The notes under the pieces: generated by a model
The model's input: only the letters and a program-made list of their open reading frames with translations
What the model was told of the DNA's origin: nothing
Databases searched by the model: none
Assembly (NCBI GenBank): GCA_902571425.1
Contig: CACGBZ010000002.1
Coordinates: 124,001-188,000 of the forward strand
DNA length: 64,000 nucleotides
Direction of reading: 5' to 3'
Origin: an uncultured Pelagibacteraceae bacterium
GTDB lineage: Bacteria; Pseudomonadota; Alphaproteobacteria; Pelagibacterales; Pelagibacteraceae
Shown: piece after piece, positions 63,601 to 64,000 of the stretch
How the letters are laid out: each line of letters starts with the position of its first letter
Position numbering within the stretch: position 1 is the stretch's first letter
Position numbers and translations under genes: made by a program

Positions 63601-64000
63601 TTTAAGTTGTTTATTAAGTTTTTAAAAAATAATGATCCATCCTCGCCAGATAAAGATGTATCAATCATTCTTTCAGGGTGGGGCATCATTCCTAGAACAT
63701 TTTTTTCTTTATTAAATACACCGGCAATATTTTTTATAGACCCATTAGGATTAAACTGGTCTACTATTTTTCCATTTTCATCACAATAGTTAATAGCTAT
63801 TTGATTATTATCTTCAATTTCTTTTAATTGATCATTGGTACAAAAATAATTCCCTTCATTATGAGCTATATGGAATTCAAAAACTTCTTTATCAACATTT
63901 TTAAAATATTTATTTTTTTTATCTTTAATTTTTACAAAAACATTTTTACAAATAAATTCTAAATATTTATTTCTAAGCAAAACACCTGGAACTAAACCAG
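63597..64000 (-). CDS. purQ: Phosphoribosylformylglycinamidine synthase subunit PurQ, C-terminal part (runs off right edge)
   Basis: The last 134 codons are visible; the start is outside the window. [18 protein letters not shown] and the end [13 protein letters not shown] are PurQ: the latter carries the His-x-Glu of the glutaminase triad, while the nucleophile Cys lies beyond the edge. Also [11 protein letters not shown]. Supplies ammonia from glutamine to PurL. Any start codon proposed inside the window (for example TTG 63980) lies within the conserved domain and is not real. Confidence 0.9.
   Translation of the reverse strand, partial: GLVPGVLLRNKYLEFICKNVFVKIKDKKNKYFKNVDKEVFEFHIAHNEGNYFCTNDQLKEIEDNNQIAINYCDENGKIVDQFNPNGSIKNIAGVFNKEKNVLGMMPHPERMIDTSLSGEDGSLFFKNLINNLK

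Noticed and set aside
1..64000. CRISPR arrays, insertion sequences, prophage genes, rRNA
   Set aside because: No spaced direct repeats, transposase, integrase or phage structural motif was seen on either strand.

Overview
The window looks like a piece of a streamlined marine alphaproteobacterial genome of the SAR11 clade (Pelagibacterales, 'Candidatus Pelagibacter'-like). Grounds: very high A+T content with many 8-9 base homopolymers, almost no intergenic DNA (the longest non-coding gap is about 220 bases, so no gene-free stretch exceeds 300), 1-4 base gene overlaps, and a typical SAR11 gene set: osmolyte and taurine uptake and use, dimethylglycine dehydrogenase, TRAP/TTT/ABC solute-binding proteins, methylcitrate cycle, DUF1989, and a grxD-bolA-purL-purQ block. 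Family names come from reading the proteins; no database search was possible.

Layout. 1-5276: taurine module, with the ABC transporter (tauA, tauB, start of tauC) on the minus strand and, divergently, an aminotransferase of the taurine:pyruvate type plus alanine dehydrogenase. 5278-8991: a lone galE, a large dimethylglycine/sarcosine dehydrogenase-type flavoprotein and a small membrane protein. 9018-10877: a degenerate tRNA-like element lying directly in front of a purine phosphoribosyltransferase gene, then guaC, then an intact tRNA-Met(CAU) that is the parent or sister of the tRNA-like element. 10950-18286: a very A+T-rich accessory block with a frameshifted PQQ-dependent dehydrogenase, a methyltransferase-like gene, the four-gene dTDP-rhamnose pathway (rfbB-rfbA-rfbC-rfbD) and a rhamnosyltransferase-like gene.

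18264-22479: adenine and methylthioadenosine salvage joined to polyamine synthesis (apt; mtnP-mtnA-class II aldolase-speD/speE fusion). 22539-26948: an opine/basic amino acid type ABC importer lacking its ATPase, a PhyH-type dioxygenase, a DUF6165-like gene and a family 9 glycosyltransferase. 26938-31212: an AbrB-type membrane protein and a complete tripartite tricarboxylate transporter (tctC-tctB-tctA). 31209-40315: exporters, a glycosyltransferase, thioredoxin-like and small enzymes, rpoZ, dusA, a TauE/SafE permease and a HIT protein. 40312-41624: a candidate minus-strand small RNA and a Lys/Glu-rich coiled-coil protein.

41642-64000: mostly core metabolism: phosphomannomutase, ribonucleotide reductase nrdA-nrdB behind a paired NrdR operator, an unlisted 57-residue lipoprotein, the prpD-prpB-prpC methylcitrate operon, gph, a GlmU acetyltransferase domain with glmS, class II DAHP synthase, nadE, cysS-cimA-DUF1989-trmJ, rpsD, grxD-bolA and purL-purQ (purQ runs off the right edge).

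Recurring regulatory themes: (i) all three solute-binding-protein genes in transporter operons (tauA, the opine-type gene, tctC) are followed by a strong hairpin before the next transporter gene, and in one case the hairpin swallows the start codon of tctB; (ii) promoters of rpoZ, nrdA and rpsD sit so close to the start codons that the mRNAs should be leaderless or nearly so. The most unusual signal is the tRNA-like leader at 9061-9137. No CRISPR array, transposase, integrase or rRNA gene was seen.
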